Shown piece by piece: positions 6,229 through 9,230 of a DNA stretch of 9,230 nucleotides (position 1 is its first letter; the number at the start of each line of letters is the position of its first letter). Below the pieces are notes generated by a model that made no database searches, was not told the DNA's origin, and worked only from the letters and a program-made list of their open reading frames with translations. The DNA comes from an uncultured Collinsella sp. GTDB taxonomy: Bacteria; Actinomycetota; Coriobacteriia; Coriobacteriales; Coriobacteriaceae. The DNA is taken from NCBI GenBank assembly GCA_900757465.1, contig CAAENY010000016.1:1-9230 (forward strand), in the 5' to 3' direction. Made by a program: the position numbers and the translations under genes.

Positions 6229-6777
6229 TTACGAATAAACCTCCGGTTTCAAAATGCCCAGATACGGAAGGTTGCGATAGCGCTCGGCATAGTCGAGGCC
6301 GTAGCCCACCACAAAGGCATCGGGGCAATGGGTTCCAACATACTTGGGCGTGATGGCCGAGACGCGGTCCTCAACGTCCTTCCACAGGAAGGCGGCGACC
6401 TCCAGAGAAGCGGGCTTGCGGCTCTCGAGGTTCTTCATCAGATACTTGAGCGTCAGGCCCGAGTCCAGAATGTCCTCGACGATCAGCACGTCGCGACCGC
6501 GGATGTCGATATCCAGGTCCTTAATGATACGCACGATACCCGAGGACTTCACACCGTCGCCGTAGCTCGAAACAGCCATGAAATCGATGTTGGTCGGCAG
6601 CTCGATCTTACGCATCAGGTCGCCCATAAAGACCACGGCGCCGCGCAGGACCGCAATCAGCACCAGATCCTTACCCGCGTAGTCGCGCGTAATCTCCTCG
6701 CCCAGGCGAGAGACGATACCGTCGATATCCTCCTGCGTGAACAGAACCTTCTCGATATCCGGATGTTGAGAAGCCAT
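6229..6777 (-). CDS. hpt: Hypoxanthine phosphoribosyltransferase
   Basis: This purine-salvage enzyme joins hypoxanthine (often also guanine) to PRPP, giving IMP or GMP and pyrophosphate in the cytoplasm. Its 182 residues match bacterial HPRTs. Seen here: the pyrophosphate-loop region LRGAVVF (44-50), the flexible catalytic loop with SYGDG (71-75), the PRPP-binding motif VLIVEDILDSGLTL (97-110) with the acidic pair E101-D102, base-contact K145 in PKYVG, and FVVGYGLDYAERYRNLPYLG (155-174), typical of bacterial HPRT. ATG 6777 has AAAGGG five bases upstream. It lies between tilS and ftsH in an order conserved in many Gram-positive bacteria. It ends one base before ftsH, so the two are cotranscribed and probably translationally coupled. 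A candidate promoter with an adjacent inverted repeat lies in the 147-base gap from tilS. Confidence 0.97.
   Translation of the reverse strand: MASQHPDIEKVLFTQEDIDGIVSRLGEEITRDYAGKDLVLIAVLRGAVVFMGDLMRKIELPTNIDFMAVSSYGDGVKSSGIVRIIKDLDIDIRGRDVLIVEDILDSGLTLKYLMKNLESRKPASLEVAAFLWKDVEDRVSAITPKYVGTHCPDAFVVGYGLDYAERYRNLPYLGILKPEVYS
6240..6244 (-). promoter_or_regulatory. Distant ribosome binding site for ftsH inside the hpt 3' end
   Basis: GGAGG lies 12 bases before the ftsH ATG, within codons of the last residues of hpt. That spacing is longer than the usual 5-9 bases. With the TAA stop (6229-6231) one base before the ATG, it suggests reinitiation by ribosomes finishing hpt. Confidence 0.55.
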
Positions 6778-6833
6778 GACAACCCTTTCTTGTGCTTATC
6801 GCCCACACACCGCCGTATGGACGCGAACTACAC

Positions 6834-6842
6834 ATTCTAGCA
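6834..6842 (-). promoter_or_regulatory. Candidate extended -10 promoter for hpt-ftsH
   Basis: On the minus strand TGCTAGAAT fits the extended -10 pattern TGnTAnAAT. The expected start of transcription is about 50 bases before the hpt ATG. The -35 region 17 bases upstream (GGTAAA, 6857-6862) is weak, but extended -10 promoters tolerate that. It directly abuts the inverted repeat at 6843-6873. Confidence 0.4.
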
Positions 6843-6873
6843 GCGCACGGGGTAAATTTACCAGCCCGTGCGC
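6843..6873. repeat. Inverted repeat with nested palindrome upstream of hpt
   Basis: GCGCACGGG (6843-6851) is perfectly complementary to CCCGTGCGC (6865-6873). The loop between them contains a second perfect palindrome, GGTAAATTTACC (6851-6862, sharing one base with the left arm). There is no T tract on either strand, so it is a poor intrinsic terminator for tilS. It covers the -35 region of the candidate hpt promoter, the usual position of an operator. Confidence 0.6.
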
Positions 6874-6905
6874 CATCAGCGCGGGAATACCGTCAACGTC
6901 GCACA

Positions 6906-6930
6906 GAATAGCAGGCGTGGGACGCTATTC
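6906..6930. repeat. Inverted repeat spanning the tilS stop codon
   Basis: GAATAGC (6906-6912) pairs perfectly with GCTATTC (6924-6930) across an 11-base loop. The right arm contains the tilS stop. It may act as a weak terminator or 3'-end stabiliser of tilS mRNA; no T run follows. Confidence 0.4.
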
Positions 6931-8463
6931 CGCATCGACCACGCGGAGCAGATATGCCACGCGCGTTGCGGGCGTGCACTTAAAACGCTCGTCCGCGCGA
7001 ACTCCGGCGACCCACACCACGGCACCCCCCGGCGCCGTCCTCACCATGGGCACGCCGGCGCGCTCGGAAACGGGAATGCGAGCCTCACCTAGCAAATCGG
7101 ATACTTTCTTGCTTCGGCCACTCATCCCTAACGGGCACATCACGTCTCCCGGCGCGGGACCGTCCACCCACAGGCGCGCCAATCGCGCCTCGGCAGGGAT
7201 CTCGCCACGCGAGCCCGCCAGGATCCGCTCGCTATCGCTGTCGGCAAAACCCAGGGCAGCCGCATCTACCAAAGCTGTCACTTCCCCGGCAGCCGCAAGC
7301 TCACGGGCGCGGCGCACGATATCGCATCCCGGCTCAACAGCCATCGGTTCTGTGACCAGCATACGTCCCCCGCCCAACGGCAAACGACCGGGTACGGTAA
7401 CCCAGTCCGCGACCAGGCCCTCGCGAGCCGCCGGCGCCTTAAACGCCAGCATGCCAAACTCAATGCGTGCGTCAATCCCCGCCGGAAGCGTGACCGAGCC
7501 GGTGCCCTCGGCAACGCAGGAAAGGACTCGCTCCACATGTCGCATCTCGGGACGAGCGTCCGGATCGATGCGCTTAATCGCCAGTCGCACGATGCGCCGC
7601 GCGATTACCACCTCGGCCGCAGCCAGGCGCCTGGCATCGAGCACCAGCGCACCCGCTGCCTCTTTGCGCAAACAGCTTCGAAACGCCTGTGCCGAAAGCT
7701 GAGACAAAAACGCGTCCTCATCGCCTAAGATCTCGCAGGCGGCGCCAATCGTCTTGCAGACGCTCGCGTTGCGCTGCGCCACCACTGGCATTACTCGATG
7801 GCGCACGTAGTTTCGCAGATACGAGATATCCTCATTGCTCTCGTCTTCACGCCACGGCTGACCATGTACCTGTAGATAGCCCACGAGCTCGCCATGAGTT
7901 AGGTCGAGCAAGGGACGTACCACGATATTCCTCCGGCGAGGAATGCTCGATAGGCCAGCGGGCCCCGAACCCTTAATCGCGTTCATCAAAAACGTTTCCG
8001 CGCGATCCGAAGACGTGTGCGCGGTGCAGATACGAGCCGCCGTTCGCGGTGCCCCCGTCTGGGCGCAGAGCTCGCGAACATACCTCCGCGCCGCGGCATA
8101 GCGCACTTCGCGGGCCGCGGCCTCAATATTGCCCGACTCCCCATCAAAATAAGCGTGCTCCACGCACAGCGGTAAACCATATTTCGCGCAGAGCTCACGC
8201 ACAAAGGCCTCGTCGCCATCGGACGCCTTGCCGCGCAGATGATGGTTTACATGCAGCACATGAAGGCGCTCGCGAGCAATGGGGGCAACACCGCGCCCGT
8301 CTTGGATATCCAGCTTTGATGTGCACGCCATAAGAAGCAGTGCCGTCGAGTCCGCGCCGCCTGATACCATGAGCACGACAGGAGCAGCCTGCTGCCTCGT
8401 TCGGGTCTCATCGACTGCCCCGGGCACGGCATGGTGTCCGTAATGCTGTGATACCGTAGGCAT
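6925..8463 (-). CDS. tilS: tRNA(Ile)-lysidine synthetase
   Basis: TilS attaches lysine to C34 of the CAU-anticodon tRNA-Ile, using ATP, so that it reads AUA instead of AUG. The 512-residue protein has an N-type ATP pyrophosphatase domain with the PP-loop SGGADS (34-39), LHVLHVNHHLRG (67-78), and HTSSDRAETFLMNAIKGSG (149-167) followed by GLSSIPRR. Next come EDESNEDISYLRNYVRHRVMP (206-226), a weakly conserved middle, and the TilS C-terminal tRNA-binding domain with PGDVMCPLGMSGRSKKVSDLL near 438-458 and VVWVAGVRADERF at 482-494. ATG 8463 has GGAGG six bases upstream. The first 27 residues before the ATPase domain are not conserved. The gene heads the tilS-hpt-ftsH cluster and is divergent from the walJ-like gene. 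TilS is normally essential, and this copy looks intact. Confidence 0.97.
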   Translation of the reverse strand: MPTVSQHYGHHAVPGAVDETRTRQQAAPVVLMVSGGADSTALLLMACTSKLDIQDGRGVAPIARERLHVLHVNHHLRGKASDGDEAFVRELCAKYGLPLCVEHAYFDGESGNIEAAAREVRYAAARRYVRELCAQTGAPRTAARICTAHTSSDRAETFLMNAIKGSGPAGLSSIPRRRNIVVRPLLDLTHGELVGYLQVHGQPWREDESNEDISYLRNYVRHRVMPVVAQRNASVCKTIGAACEILGDEDAFLSQLSAQAFRSCLRKEAAGALVLDARRLAAAEVVIARRIVRLAIKRIDPDARPEMRHVERVLSCVAEGTGSVTLPAGIDARIEFGMLAFKAPAAREGLVADWVTVPGRLPLGGGRMLVTEPMAVEPGCDIVRRARELAAAGEVTALVDAAALGFADSDSERILAGSRGEIPAEARLARLWVDGPAPGDVMCPLGMSGRSKKVSDLLGEARIPVSERAGVPMVRTAPGGAVVWVAGVRADERFKCTPATRVAYLLRVVDAE

Positions 8464-8491
8464 TTGCTTCCTCCTCTATTCGTCCGCACCC

Positions 8492-8497
8492 ATTGTA
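8492..8497 (-). promoter_or_regulatory. Candidate -10 element for tilS
   Basis: TACAAT on the minus strand lies 28 bases before the tilS ATG, giving a leader of about 20 bases that includes the GGAGG site. The -35 region would fall in the first codons of the divergent walJ-like gene, and no good hexamer is seen. The 48-base gap must hold, or overlap, control signals for both genes. Confidence 0.35.
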
Positions 8498-8511
8498 TCC
8501 TTTGGAATCTT

Positions 8512-9141
8512 ATGTCTCGTCTGCACCTTCATATCCTTGGCAGCGGCTCAAAAGGCAACTGCGCGCTCATCGAAGGCCCCCGGGGGCTCATCATGATTGA
8601 CGACGGTCTTTCTCGCCGCGAGACATTAAAGCGCATGGCAGAACTGGGACTCTCGGCAGACAACGTCTCGGCTCTTCTCATTACTCATGAGCATAGCGAT
8701 CACATCAAGGGTCTCGATGTCTGGTGCAAGCACTGGCACGGTCCCCTCTTTGCCAGCAGGGGCACACTTTCGAGCAAAGAAAATCTTTCGCATCTGCCTG
8801 TCGAGGAATTCGACCCCGGTGACACCCTATCCATTGCCGGCATCCACGTGCAAACCTACTCAACATCACACGATGTCATAAATCCAATCGGCTTTCGATT
8901 CGAAGCCCTCGATGATTCCATCGGCTTTGCTACCGACACCGGAGAGCTATCGAGCCAAGCCATGAACACCCTCAAAGATTGTCGAGTCCTCGCGCTCGAA
9001 AGCAACCACGATGTGACCATGCTGCGCGAGGGAGAATATCCCCGCTTTCTTCAGGAGCGCATCCTGTCTGCAAGGGGACACCTCTCCAACGGCCAAGCCG
9101 CCGAAGCCGCGCGCGAACTTGTTACCGATCGCGGCTTATAG
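8512..9141 (+). CDS. WalJ/YycJ-type MBL-fold hydrolase, C-terminally truncated
   Basis: This is a metallo-beta-lactamase-fold protein of the WalJ/YycJ group, a cytoplasmic metal-dependent hydrolase linked in Firmicutes to cell-wall and DNA-repair phenotypes. Seen here: LHILGSGSKGNC (5-16), the DDGLSRRET segment (30-38), metal motif HEHSDH (59-64), H120 in STSHD, D142 in FATDTGE, ESNHD (163-167) and RGHLSN (188-193). ATG 8512 starts the conserved sequence; the frame is open back to 8464 but has no better start, and the ribosome binding site is weak (GGA in TTTGGAATCTT). It ends at 209 residues, whereas relatives have about 265 and continue after this point with a conserved LAHLS-x-NN segment and a final beta strand. 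None of the three forward frames after 9121 encodes such a continuation, so the loss is not a simple frameshift or stop mutation. Insertion of foreign DNA near 9130-9141 is the likely cause. The fragment may be inactive. Confidence 0.85.
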   Translation: MSRLHLHILGSGSKGNCALIEGPRGLIMIDDGLSRRETLKRMAELGLSADNVSALLITHEHSDHIKGLDVWCKHWHGPLFASRGTLSSKENLSHLPVEEFDPGDTLSIAGIHVQTYSTSHDVINPIGFRFEALDDSIGFATDTGELSSQAMNTLKDCRVLALESNHDVTMLREGEYPRFLQERILSARGHLSNGQAAEAARELVTDRGL

Positions 9142-9230
9142 GACAAAAAGTGTGTCCCGATAGAACATCCGTTTCCATCCATTAATCCAGCCAGAACGGG
9201 TACGGGTCCCTGTGGTGGAGGTCCTCCCAC
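9142..9230. mobile_element. Probable end of an insertion sequence interrupting the walJ-like gene
   Basis: The DNA after the premature stop has no similarity to the expected 3' end of the walJ gene. It starts with GGACAAAAAGTGTGTCCC, a terminal-repeat-like sequence with its own GGACA/TGTCC dyad. A leftward reading frame ends about 40 bases inside it, the usual layout of an insertion-sequence end. The exact boundary is uncertain, since the first base could be anywhere from about 9130 to 9142, and only one end is visible. I cannot confirm the family. Confidence 0.4.
9182..9229 (-). CDS. Possible C-terminus of a transposase (partial, enters from the right edge)
   Basis: One minus-strand frame reads WEDLHHRDPYPFWLD and then stops at TAA (9182-9184). 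The composition, rich in Trp, His, Tyr and Phe, looks like a real protein end, and I recall Trp/His/Tyr-rich C-termini in actinobacterial IS256/IS1249-type transposases, but this is recollection and only 15 residues are visible. The other two minus-strand frames are also open across this short stretch, so frame choice is tentative. Confidence 0.3.
   Translation of the reverse strand, partial: WEDLHHRDPYPFWLD

Noticed and set aside
5304..6353. Plus-strand open frame of 349 codons opposite ftsH and the end of hpt
   Set aside because: It crosses two confirmed genes on the other strand and shows no recognisable domain; it is an antisense shadow.
6776..7702. Plus-strand open frame of 308 codons opposite tilS
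   Set aside because: The Ser/Arg/Thr/Ala-rich translation is typical of an antisense frame of a GC-rich gene, and tilS is complete on the other strand.
8464..8511. Upstream extension of the walJ-like gene
   Set aside because: The added residues do not resemble the family, the extension has no ATG, and it fills the short divergent control region next to the tilS start.
8838..8853. CACGTG core inside the walJ-like gene as a second parS
   Set aside because: It differs from the parS consensus at about five positions and lies in conserved coding sequence.

Overview
This is a GC-rich chromosomal segment of ordinary housekeeping genes. The order tilS-hpt-ftsH with a divergent walJ/yycJ-type hydrolase, together with the protein styles, suggests an Actinomycetota member, most likely a gut Coriobacteriia such as Collinsella. 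That assignment is inference from family knowledge; no rRNA or other taxonomic marker is present.

Layout from left to right. Bases 1-191 hold a stem-loop, probably the terminator of a gene to the left, and the leader of the first gene. Bases 192-1640 (+) encode a 23S rRNA-type uracil-5-methyltransferase with a Lys/Ser-rich N-terminal tail. A symmetric GC-rich hairpin (1669-1698) separates it from a convergent PHP-domain metallophosphatase (1719-2540, -). The next gap (2541-2705) holds a candidate promoter, a stem-loop and a site resembling the ParB-binding sequence parS with two mismatches. A PLP aminotransferase follows (2706-3890, -). Upstream of it sits a perfect 24-bp inverted repeat (3951-4010) that looks like a REP/MITE-type element, and then the strong intrinsic terminator of the next operon.

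Bases 4080-8463 (-) carry tilS, hpt and ftsH: tRNA-Ile lysidine synthetase, purine salvage phosphoribosyltransferase and membrane AAA+ protease. hpt and ftsH are separated by one base. tilS and hpt are separated by 147 bases holding two inverted repeats and a candidate extended -10 promoter, so hpt-ftsH may be expressed apart from tilS. Divergent from tilS, with 48 bases between start codons, is a WalJ/YycJ-type metallo-beta-lactamase-fold hydrolase (8512-9141, +).

The last gene is the main anomaly. Its reading frame stops about 55 residues early, exactly where the family continues with a conserved LAHLS-type segment, and the DNA after the stop looks like the end of an insertion sequence. I found no new defence or biosynthetic system. 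The points worth a second look are the interrupted walJ, the large palindrome, the degenerate parS-like site, the repeat-encoded acidic tail of FtsH and the palindrome beside the hpt promoter.
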